A stretch of 64,000 nucleotides of DNA, taken from Acidiflorens sp963847715 (lineage in GTDB: Bacteria; Acidobacteriota; Terriglobia; Terriglobales; Acidobacteriaceae). The position numbers and the translations under genes were made by a program. The notes below the pieces were generated by a model. That model saw only the letters and a program-made list of their open reading frames with translations. It made no database searches and was not told the DNA's origin. This document shows, one piece after another, positions 1 through 6,803 of the stretch; within the stretch, counting starts at the first letter, position 1; each line of letters opens with the position of its first letter. The stretch is taken from NCBI GenBank assembly GCA_963847715.1, contig CAWKAZ010000014.1, forward strand, positions 186,001-250,000, written 5' to 3'.

Positions 1-148
1 GTACAGGCCGCTTGCAAAGTTTGGCGGGCGACATGCCCTTGGTCAAACGTATGAGAGTCTTGTTGGTGGCGGACTGGACTTTGATCGGATCCTGCCCTTC
101 GGCATTCGACAGGATGCGCTGCGTATATTGCTGTGCGGTCTCAGGCAT
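1..148 (-). CDS. DinB-like protein, 5' part only
   Basis: Only the first 49 codons lie in the window; the gene runs off the left edge. The ATG at 148 has a strong AAGGAG ribosome-binding site a few bases upstream. The visible protein begins MPETAQQYTQRILSN and continues through a segment reading LIRLTKGMSPAKL. That layout resembles the N-terminus of small DinB/YfiT-like four-helix proteins, a fold often linked to metal- and thiol-dependent transferases. No metal-ligand histidines are visible yet, so the family call is tentative. The gene follows the DAO-family gene by about 44 bp on the same strand and may be the third gene of that operon. Confidence 0.5.
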   Translation of the reverse strand, partial: MPETAQQYTQRILSNAEGQDPIKVQSATNKTLIRLTKGMSPAKLCKRPV

Positions 149-192
149 TGGAATCTCCTTCTTGCTCAACCCATAGACGAACGTCGACGGCG

Positions 193-1386
193 CTAGTCAT
201 CTTTGTACTCGAATTCTGCCTTGATCGGTTTGCCTTCCGCGAAACGGTTCGGACGGAACGGGGTGATATCTACTGTCGAAGCCTTGCCATCCAGAATCGC
301 TTCGGACATCACCAGGCCAACCGCGGGAGAGATTTTGAATCCCATGCCCGAGAATCCCGCGCATAGGTAAAGGCCTTCCACTCCGGGGACTAGCCCCAGC
401 AGAGGGCGCGAATCCGGAGTCACGTCGTAGACCCCGGTCACACCACGCATCACCTCCGCCTGTTCCAGTTTCGGCACGCGGCGGGACGCGCGATCAATGA
501 TGTCCTCCAAGTCGGTGTCAGAGGGACGCTGAGGAAAATTATCGGGATCAACAGGGCGCTTGCCGTAGAAATCGCCGACCAGAAACTTATCGCTGGCATC
601 GGACCGGAAATAGGTCGCAGTGACCGAATCAATGCAAGCTGGGCCGGGCTTCATGGTGGGCTCATTTTTCAGGACGGCAACCTGGTGGAATTCCGTCTCG
701 ATCGGAGGATCGTATCCGGTGGACTGAAAGAGCGGCCGCGTCCATGGACCCGTGGCGGCGACGACGACGGGAGCGTGAATTTCGCCGTGCTCGGTTTGCA
801 CGCTCCGAATGCGGCCGGCATCGATCAATAACTTGGTGGCACGAGTCTTCGAAAGATAGATCGCACCGGAATCGCGGGCCCGGCTCAAGAAGTCATTGGC
901 GACCACATTGCCGTCTCCATGGCCAGAGTCCGGTTCGTAAGCCGCGAGTTCCACGTCATCGACCTTCCAATCAGGCGCGAGCTCCTTGAGCTGCTGCCGA
1001 TTGATGAGGTCGACGTTCGCGCCCAGACGCTTTTGCATCGAAACGTTTTTCCTCAGTGCATCGGATTCACTCGGGTGCACGATGCGGACGAATCCAGTCT
1101 TCCGAAATTCGCCCGGCTCGCCGACGATCTCGCGCCAGTGCTGAAACATTTTCAAGCTGATGAGGGCCAGCTGAACTTCCGGAGGAAAGCTGTAATGCAT
1201 CCGCACCAGCGCCGAAGATCGGCCGCTGCCGCCGCTGCCCGCGTGATCCTTGTCGAGGACCGCGATGCGCCCGGCGTTGCGTCGAGCGAGATGGAAGGCA
1301 ATTGACGCTCCCATGACTCCCGCACCGAGAATAATGAAATCGGCAGTCTTTTGCAGGCCGTTCGTGGGCAGGCCGTTAGCGTTCAT
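193..1386 (-). CDS. FAD-dependent oxidoreductase, DAO family (sarcosine/glycine-oxidase-like)
   Basis: The 397-residue protein has an N-terminal dinucleotide-binding fold with GAGVMG at residues 21-26. It then has the substrate domain and C-terminal pattern of D-amino-acid-oxidase-type enzymes (PDSRPLLG followed by LYLCAGFSGMGFK). Family members oxidise secondary or primary amines such as sarcosine, dimethylglycine or amino acids, using FAD and usually passing electrons to oxygen or a carrier. I chose the ATG at 1386 because it overlaps the stop of the upstream PYROXD2-like gene by four bases (ATGA); a longer frame to 1536 would only add residues antisense-free but inside that gene. The overlap implies translational coupling. 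With a Rieske oxygenase across the divergent promoter, a role in breakdown of an N-methylated compound is an inference; the substrate cannot be read from sequence. Confidence 0.88.
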   Translation of the reverse strand: MNANGLPTNGLQKTADFIILGAGVMGASIAFHLARRNAGRIAVLDKDHAGSGGSGRSSALVRMHYSFPPEVQLALISLKMFQHWREIVGEPGEFRKTGFVRIVHPSESDALRKNVSMQKRLGANVDLINRQQLKELAPDWKVDDVELAAYEPDSGHGDGNVVANDFLSRARDSGAIYLSKTRATKLLIDAGRIRSVQTEHGEIHAPVVVAATGPWTRPLFQSTGYDPPIETEFHQVAVLKNEPTMKPGPACIDSVTATYFRSDASDKFLVGDFYGKRPVDPDNFPQRPSDTDLEDIIDRASRRVPKLEQAEVMRGVTGVYDVTPDSRPLLGLVPGVEGLYLCAGFSGMGFKISPAVGLVMSEAILDGKASTVDITPFRPNRFAEGKPIKAEFEYKDD

Positions 1387-3011
1387 GCCACGGCCTCCTT
1401 GAACTTGCCTCTCTTCAAGTCGCGCAGCACTTGATGCGCCGAGTTGTGACCGGGAGCTCCCGTGACTCCGCCGCCAGGGTGCGCACCAGCGCCGCAGAGA
1501 TAGAGTCCCGCAATCGGCGTGCGGTATTGAGACCATCCTGCGATGGGACGATTGAAGAACAATTGTTCGAGCGTCAGGTCGCCGTGGAAGATGTTGCCTT
1601 CGGTAAGTCCGTATGTCCGTTCCAGATCAAGGGGAGTGAGTACCTGCCGCGCAATGATCGCGTTCGGAACGTTGGGCGCGTACTCGGCAAGCTTCTTGAC
1701 GACACGGTCGCCCAGCAGCTCGCGGTTATCGTCCCACGTGCTTTGGCGAAGCTTGTAGGGTACGTACTGCACAAAGCAGGTCATGACGTGCTTGCCCGCG
1801 GGAGCGAGCGATGGATCCGCGTTCGACGCGATGACGCAATCGACCCAGAGCTGTTCCGGAATTTCTCCAAACTTTGCGATGTCATAGCAGCGCTCGGCGA
1901 ATTCGAGCGAGGGAACCAGCGTGAAAAGCGAACGCTGCTGCGCGTCATAGCTGGCGGGTGTGCCCGTAAAACGCGGCTCCTCGGACAACACCATGTTGAC
2001 CTTCGCGCAGGGACCATCCATCTTGATGCCGCGAATGGCATGCACAAAATCGCTGGGCAGATCGCGCTCTGGCACCATCCCGAGAAAAGTGCGCTTGGGA
2101 TCGGCGTTCGAGAGCACAACGCGGGCTCGGATTTCGGCGCCATCTTCGAGAACCACCGCGCGCACTCGTCCGTCGCGCGAATCGATTTGCTTCACCGCGG
2201 CGTTCGTGCGAATTTCAGCTCCGAAGCCTCGCGCCGCTTTCGCCATGGCATTGGTAATCGAGCCCATGCCGCCCATCACGTGTCCGTAAAAGCCTTGCTG
2301 GTCGTGCTCGCCGCCGCTGAGCAAGTGGAAGAGCAATCCCAGCGCCGTGCCGGGCTGGTAAGGGCCGCCGTGCTTGCCATAGACATTGTTGGCGAGAAAC
2401 AGCGTCTTTACTTTTTCGGATTCGTAGTGACGATCGAGAAAGTCGCCGAGGCTGCCGGTCAGGAAAGAAACGAGCTGCGAGATTTCAGCGCTCGAGATTC
2501 CGCGAAAGCGCTTGCCCGCGCGAAAAAGTTCTGACCATCCTGAAAGAGATTCGGTGCCCGGCTCGGGCGGCGGCTCAAGAAAGAATGGCTGAAGATAACG
2601 AGCGAGTTTCTTCAGTTGATCGTCGATGCGGACGAACGTGTCTGCGTCCCGCACAGAAATCTTTCTCAGCTCCTCCACCACCCGGTCCCGGCTGGCCCAC
2701 CACGAGACGAGATGGCCGTCAGGAAAGGGAACCTGCAGCGCGGGATCGCAGGGAACCATGCGCAGTCCATGCTCAGCCAGACGCAGATCGCGGATCACCT
2801 CGGGGCGGAGCATACTGGCGATATAGGAAGTCGTCGAGGCGCGGCAGCCGGGAGCGATTTGTTCCGTGACACAGCATCCCCCGACAATGTCGCGGCGCTC
2901 GAGGACGAGCGTGGAGTGTCCGGCGCGCGCCAGATAAGCGGCAGCCGTCAGGCCGTTGTGCCCGGCGCCGATGACAACGGCATCATAGATCGTGTTTGCG
3001 CCGCTAGGCAT
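1383..3011 (-). CDS. PYROXD2-like / phytoene-desaturase-superfamily FAD oxidoreductase
   Basis: The 542-residue protein starts with a Rossmann motif GAGHNG at residues 15-20 and the following ERRDIVGGCC segment. It ends with a second FAD-contact region (LYLCGAGAHPGGGVTG), as in the phytoene-desaturase / amine-oxidase superfamily. The length and the GHNGL signature match the PYROXD2 group better than carotenoid desaturases, and no carotenoid genes lie nearby. The biochemical reaction of this bacterial subgroup is not established. It is the first gene of a minus-strand operon and overlaps the next gene by 4 bp. Its start codon lies about 5 bases from a palindrome (3016-3030) that is repeated beside the divergent TetR gene, so control by that TetR protein is likely. 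Confidence 0.85.
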   Translation of the reverse strand: MPSGANTIYDAVVIGAGHNGLTAAAYLARAGHSTLVLERRDIVGGCCVTEQIAPGCRASTTSYIASMLRPEVIRDLRLAEHGLRMVPCDPALQVPFPDGHLVSWWASRDRVVEELRKISVRDADTFVRIDDQLKKLARYLQPFFLEPPPEPGTESLSGWSELFRAGKRFRGISSAEISQLVSFLTGSLGDFLDRHYESEKVKTLFLANNVYGKHGGPYQPGTALGLLFHLLSGGEHDQQGFYGHVMGGMGSITNAMAKAARGFGAEIRTNAAVKQIDSRDGRVRAVVLEDGAEIRARVVLSNADPKRTFLGMVPERDLPSDFVHAIRGIKMDGPCAKVNMVLSEEPRFTGTPASYDAQQRSLFTLVPSLEFAERCYDIAKFGEIPEQLWVDCVIASNADPSLAPAGKHVMTCFVQYVPYKLRQSTWDDNRELLGDRVVKKLAEYAPNVPNAIIARQVLTPLDLERTYGLTEGNIFHGDLTLEQLFFNRPIAGWSQYRTPIAGLYLCGAGAHPGGGVTGAPGHNSAHQVLRDLKRGKFKEAVA

Positions 3012-3015
3012 GCGT

Positions 3016-3030
3016 CTGACCTTTGGTCAA
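3016..3030. promoter_or_regulatory. Predicted TetR operator, site 1
   Basis: The sequence CTGACCTTTGGTCAA is an inverted repeat (TGACC, 3-base spacer, GGTCA). It lies directly upstream of the PYROXD2-like start codon, where a bound repressor would block that operon. It matches site 2 at 3116-3130 in both arms and spacer length. Confidence 0.6.
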
Positions 3031-3082
3031 AACTGGAAAAACCCCGAGCGAAGAAATTAACGAAAGCTCAAGAAAAAAGCCA

Positions 3083-3112
3083 TTGAAAAGTGGATTACGA
3101 GTGCTGTATCGT
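3083..3112 (+). promoter_or_regulatory. Candidate promoter of the TetR gene
   Basis: A TTGAAA hexamer at 3083-3088 and a TATCGT hexamer at 3107-3112 are separated by 18 bases. They resemble a sigma-70 type -35/-10 pair. The predicted transcription start would fall inside operator site 2, consistent with autoregulation. This is a pattern match only. Confidence 0.35.
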
Positions 3113-3115
3113 TCG

Positions 3116-3130
3116 TTGACCGCAGGTCAA
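3116..3130. promoter_or_regulatory. Predicted TetR operator, site 2
   Basis: TTGACCGCAGGTCAA is a perfect 6-3-6 inverted repeat located 22 bases before the TetR start codon. Its centre is exactly 100 bp from that of site 1, so the two sites bracket the whole divergent promoter region. Confidence 0.6.
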
Positions 3131-3151
3131 GAACCCGGGAGAGGTGGGGCC

Positions 3152-3754
3152 ATGGAAGGAATTACCAGCAGTCTGGCGAAGCCGACGCAGATGAGGAGGG
3201 ATGGGAAGCCGCGTCCCCGTTCGGAAGCAAAACGAGGACGAATTGTAGAAGTCGCGATCCGGCATTTTGCCGAGCGCGGTTACAGCGCCGCACGCGTGGA
3301 GGACATTGCCGCGCAGTTGGGCATCGCCAAGGGATCGGTTTTCCAGCACTTCAAAAGTAAGGATGGTCTGTTTTTCGAGGCCTATAAAAAAGCCGTGCTT
3401 TCATTCCCCAAATATATGCAGGCTCCGGCCGCAGTGCAGGAGCGAGGATTCTTCGAAGTGCTGCGCTACTGGCTGGGGCGCACGGAAAATATGGTTCGAG
3501 ACAACTGGTCGTCTTACCGAATTTATCTGGTCGGCAATTATGGAACGGACCTCGCGCTCCGGCGGGAGATCAACCGCTTTCTCGTGGCGGAAGATCCCTA
3601 CGGATGGCGCGATTTTGTAGGCTTCGGCGTAGGGCGCGGCGAACTTCGCCCCGATCTCGATGTGGACATGATCGGCTCCATCCTGGAGTGGACGATGGAC
3701 CGCTTTCAGGATGCGCTTGCTTACGGAGGAGTTGGATCCAGGATTGTTTCGTAA
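3152..3754 (+). CDS. TetR/AcrR-family transcriptional regulator, frame broken near its 3' end
   Basis: The N-terminal half carries a typical TetR helix-turn-helix (FAERGYSAARVEDIAAQLGI, then KGSVFQHFKSKDGLF). The rest is the variable ligand-binding helical domain. The ATG at 3152 is preceded by GGGAGAGG at good spacing. As written the frame stops at 3754. From about 3719 the next frame continues sensibly (LTEELDPGLFRKSG, then an amphipathic helix) to a TGA at 3861-3863. That restored stop overlaps the Rieske start by four bases (ATGA). This is strong evidence that one extra base at about 3719 truncates the real protein. It is probably the local repressor of the divergent FAD-enzyme operon and of its own operon, since two matching palindromes bracket the promoter. 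Confidence 0.85.
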   Translation: MEGITSSLAKPTQMRRDGKPRPRSEAKRGRIVEVAIRHFAERGYSAARVEDIAAQLGIAKGSVFQHFKSKDGLFFEAYKKAVLSFPKYMQAPAAVQERGFFEVLRYWLGRTENMVRDNWSSYRIYLVGNYGTDLALRREINRFLVAEDPYGWRDFVGFGVGRGELRPDLDVDMIGSILEWTMDRFQDALAYGGVGSRIVS

Positions 3755-3859
3755 GTCGGGCCCAGTGCCGGAAGAAAAAGAAGCGCGCATCGAACAGTTT
3801 GTCGAACTGTTGCGGCGGGCGATTGGATCGGAGAAAGTTCAGGTGACGGGGAAGAAGGC

Positions 3860-4997
3860 ATGAAGAATCAGCTGACGGTAGAACAGATTGTTGCCAGTTA
3901 CGACGACGCGGCACCGCTGACGGAAGCTTCCACGATTCCGGCTCCGTGGTACGTCGACGCGCGGATTGCGGAACTGGAGCGGGAGACTGTTTTTTCGCAC
4001 ACATGGCAAGTGATGGGGCGTGTCGATCAAGTCGCAAAGCCGGGGCAGTTTGTAACCGCGACGGTGGCTGGAGAGCCACTCGTTGCTGTGCGTGGAACCG
4101 ATGGCGTGTTGCGCGCGTTTTACAATGTGTGCCGCCATCATGCGGCCGCGGTGGTGACCGAGCCATGTGGACAAGCGTCGATCCTGCATTGTCCGTACCA
4201 CGGCTGGAACTATGGTCTGGATGGCTCGCTCAAGGGCATGCCAGAGTTCGACGGCGTAAAGAACTTCGAGCGCAAGGACAACGGACTCGTCCCCGTGAAA
4301 GTCGATACGTGGGAGCAGTTTGTTTTCGTGAATCTTGATCCGGAAGCCGCTCCGCTGGCCGATTTTCTGGGCGGAATCGTCAAGCGCGTCGCGCCGCTCG
4401 GATTGAGCAAGCTCCATTACTTTTCGAGTCAAAGTTATGACATTCACTGCAACTGGAAGGTGTTTGTCGATAACTATCTGGACGGCGGCTATCACGTGCC
4501 GCACCTGCACAAGGGATTGAGTTCGGTGCTCGATTACAAGCAGTACACCATCGAAAATGAAGATCGCTATTGCCTGCAGTCGAGTCCGATGGTGAGTTCG
4601 AATGAAGACGCGGCCACGGGAACGACGCGGCGCGGCGACCGGGCATGGTATTTCTGGCTGCATCCGAACTTCATGTTCAATTGCTACGAGGGCTATCTGG
4701 ATACGAATCTCGTGATTCCCGATTGATGTGGATCATTGCCGCGTTGTCTTCGACTTCTACTTCAGCGATGTCAGCGAGGCGGCCCGCGCCTACAACGAGT
4801 CGAGCGTTGCGGTCGGAAATCGCGTGCAGGATGAGGATTTGGGAATCTGCGAGGCGGTGCAGCGGGGATTGAAGTCGCGCGCTTACGGCGCGGGCCGGCT
4901 CTCTGCGCGTCGCGAAGCGGGGGAGCAGTTGTTTCATCAGTTGCTGGCCGCGGATTTGAAACAAGGGTTGGGGAAATCTGCGGCTGCCGCAGATTGA
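3860..4997 (+). pseudogene. Rieske non-heme iron oxygenase alpha subunit, split by a frameshift
   Basis: Residues 1-288 are in frame (3860-4726). The Rieske [2Fe-2S] ligands are C91-x-H93 and C111-x2-H114. The mononuclear iron histidines are H212 and H217 in DGGYHVPHLH. The frame ends at a TGA at 4724-4726. One frame over, the natural C-terminus resumes at about 4725 (DVDHCRVVFDFYFSD) and runs to 4997; it includes the QDEDLGI segment expected to hold the third, carboxylate iron ligand. One extra base near 4721-4724 explains the break. The whole protein would be about 378 residues, similar to choline/carnitine monooxygenase-type alpha subunits. No reductase gene is adjacent. It overlaps the restored TetR stop by 4 bp. 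As written the product lacks an iron ligand and should be inactive. Confidence 0.85.
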
Positions 4998-5019
4998 TCG
5001 TCGTTCGCGGGGGGCCTCG

Positions 5020-6318
5020 TTGAAAAAACTATCGCTCTTTTTGTGCGCACTGACGCTTGCTGCGGTTGCTGTTGCCCAGGTAACGGTCGTCAAGGCCGGT
5101 CGCTTGATCGATCCCGATTCCGGCACGGTGCTGACCGATCAGAAGATCCTGATCGTCGGCAACAAGATTGCCGCCGTTGGCAAGGAACTGCATATTCCCG
5201 CCGATGCAAAGTGGGTCGACCTGTCCGACAAAACCGTACTGCCGGGCCTGATTGACTGCCACACCCACGTAGCGGATGGGCACGGCGACGGCGAACCATT
5301 CAATGTTCTCAAGAAAACCGCGTCTCAAATCGTGTTGGAATCTGTTTCGAATGCGAAGGCCATGCTGCTTTCAGGATTTACAACCGTCCGCGATGTGGGA
5401 ACGTACCGGGCGTTGAACGACGTCGCACTGCGCGATGCGATCACGCGCGGTGATGTGATTGGTCCGCGGATGTTCGTGGCCGGAGCGTACATCACAATAA
5501 CGGGCGGCGCTGGCGCGATGACGGGTCAGGCTCCGGACATTCAGTTGCCCTGGGACTTGCACTATGGCGAGGCGAATAGTCCGTGGGAAGTGCGCCAGAA
5601 GGTGCGGTTGCTAGCCCACAATGGCGTCGACGTGATCAAGATGCTTTCGACCGGAGCGGTGCTGACGCATGGCAGCAGTCCAAACTCAATTGAATTTACC
5701 GAGGAGGAATTGCAGGCGGGCGTCGAGGAAGCCAGGAGTTTTGGCCTGCGCGTCGCCGTACATGCCCATGCGCCGCAGGGAATCCGAAATGCGATTCTGG
5801 CCGGAGCGGCTTCAATTGAGCATGCGGAATATTTGGACGACGACATCATCGCGATGGCGAAGCAGCGCGGAACGTATCTGGACATGGATATTTACGACGA
5901 CGAATGCATTCAGGCAGGCGGAAAGACGGGACAGACGCCACCCGACTTCCTGGAGCACGAAGCCGGGCTGGCTCAGGTCCAGCGCGACAATTTCGGCAAG
6001 GCCGTGCGGGCCGGAGTGAAAATGGCCTTCGGTACGGATGCGGGTGTCTGCGCCTACGGAACCAGCGGGAAGCAGTTCGCCTACATGGTGAAGTACGGGA
6101 TGACTCCCATGCAGGCAATTCAGGCGGCGACTTCGAGCGCCGCTGATCTCTTGGGACATGCGAACGAATTTGGATCGATCAAACCAGGAAAATATGCCGA
6201 TCTGATCGCGGTGAGCGGCGACCCGCTGAAAGACATCAGCCTGCTGGAACGAGTGGAGTTTGTGATGAAGGACGGGAAGGTCTATAAGTCGGCGGGCGCG
6301 GCAGCGTGCTCGCAGTAG
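5020..6318 (+). CDS. Exported metal-dependent amidohydrolase (imidazolonepropionase / Xaa-Pro dipeptidase-like)
   Basis: The 432-residue protein has a signal peptide (KKLSLFLCALTLAAVAVA) and an amidohydrolase TIM barrel. The first metal motif is H81-T-H83, followed by a lysine in DVIKMLSTG that is the likely carboxylated bridging residue. Further ligands are in VAVHAHA and SIEHAEY, and the catalytic aspartate in FGTDAGV. The C-terminal SIKPGKYADLIAV is also typical. Family members hydrolyse cyclic amides or dipeptides outside the cytoplasm. The start is a TTG preceded by a run of G; no ATG gives a better signal peptide. It follows the Rieske gene by 22 bp and may be co-transcribed with it, although an exported hydrolase need not share its pathway. 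Confidence 0.88.
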   Translation: MKKLSLFLCALTLAAVAVAQVTVVKAGRLIDPDSGTVLTDQKILIVGNKIAAVGKELHIPADAKWVDLSDKTVLPGLIDCHTHVADGHGDGEPFNVLKKTASQIVLESVSNAKAMLLSGFTTVRDVGTYRALNDVALRDAITRGDVIGPRMFVAGAYITITGGAGAMTGQAPDIQLPWDLHYGEANSPWEVRQKVRLLAHNGVDVIKMLSTGAVLTHGSSPNSIEFTEEELQAGVEEARSFGLRVAVHAHAPQGIRNAILAGAASIEHAEYLDDDIIAMAKQRGTYLDMDIYDDECIQAGGKTGQTPPDFLEHEAGLAQVQRDNFGKAVRAGVKMAFGTDAGVCAYGTSGKQFAYMVKYGMTPMQAIQAATSSAADLLGHANEFGSIKPGKYADLIAVSGDPLKDISLLERVEFVMKDGKVYKSAGAAACSQ

Positions 6319-6373
6319 CGCCGGCAAGCTCAGAGGACGCTGTCTAGAACCGCTGGCAAGATGCCAGCGCTAC
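6315..6373. repeat. Palindromic intergenic repeat between convergent genes
   Basis: GTAGCGCCGGC at 6315-6325 pairs with GCCAGCGCTAC at 6363-6373 with one mismatch. Inside it, CGCTGGCA and TGCCAGCG (6351-6369) form an 8-bp hairpin with a 3-base loop. It starts inside the amidohydrolase stop codon and ends just before the tail of the convergent TonB-domain gene. It could act as a two-way terminator, although no T tract follows. Confidence 0.6.
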
Positions 6374-6374
6374 G

Positions 6375-6719
6375 CTACGGGTGGAAATTAAGTTCGATGA
6401 GCTCTTTGGTTTCCTGCGGCGCGGGTGCCCATTTCCACTTTTCGATCGAGTCGACCGCTGCCTTTGCAAGAACCGGACTTCCGCCGATCACCTGCGTCGA
6501 CTTTACCTTCCCATTTGGACCAACGGTGGCTTCCACGCGGACAGTTCCGGTGATTTGCATCTTGCTCGCGAGTTCCGGATAGGAAGGGACCACCTGGCTA
6601 ACGATCTTCCGTTTGGCTGGCGCAGCTTCTTGGGCGGAGGAAACCGAAGGCGATGAGGCTGCTCCCAGGGACAGTGCAACTACGACGGTGGCGATAATGG
6701 GTCGCATAAATGAAGCCAT
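6375..6719 (-). CDS. Exported TonB C-terminal-domain protein (energy-transducer-like)
   Basis: This small protein of about 114 residues has a hydrophobic N-terminal segment (MRPIIATVVVALSLGAA) and then a single TonB C-terminal domain (SYPELASKMQITGTVRVEATVGPNGKV, then VLAKAAVDSIEKWKWAPA). It lacks the long Pro-rich spacer of classical TonB. It therefore probably works as a periplasmic domain of unknown partner rather than a full transducer; such short forms are common in this group. I took the ATG at 6719; an ATG at 6707 directly before the signal is equally possible, and neither has a clear ribosome-binding site. Confidence 0.75.
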   Translation of the reverse strand: MASFMRPIIATVVVALSLGAASSPSVSSAQEAAPAKRKIVSQVVPSYPELASKMQITGTVRVEATVGPNGKVKSTQVIGGSPVLAKAAVDSIEKWKWAPAPQETKELIELNFHP

Positions 6720-6803
6720 TGCCAACGAGATTACACGCAAATGGCATAGCCGCAAGTGACGACAGTAATGGAGTTGTGTTGCGAATCGCAGCGAAGGCTT
6801 TGG

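Noticed and set aside
3700..4740. Programmed ribosomal frameshifting in tetR or the Rieske gene
   Set aside because: No slippery heptamer or downstream structure is evident at either point, and similar breaks occur in unrelated genes.
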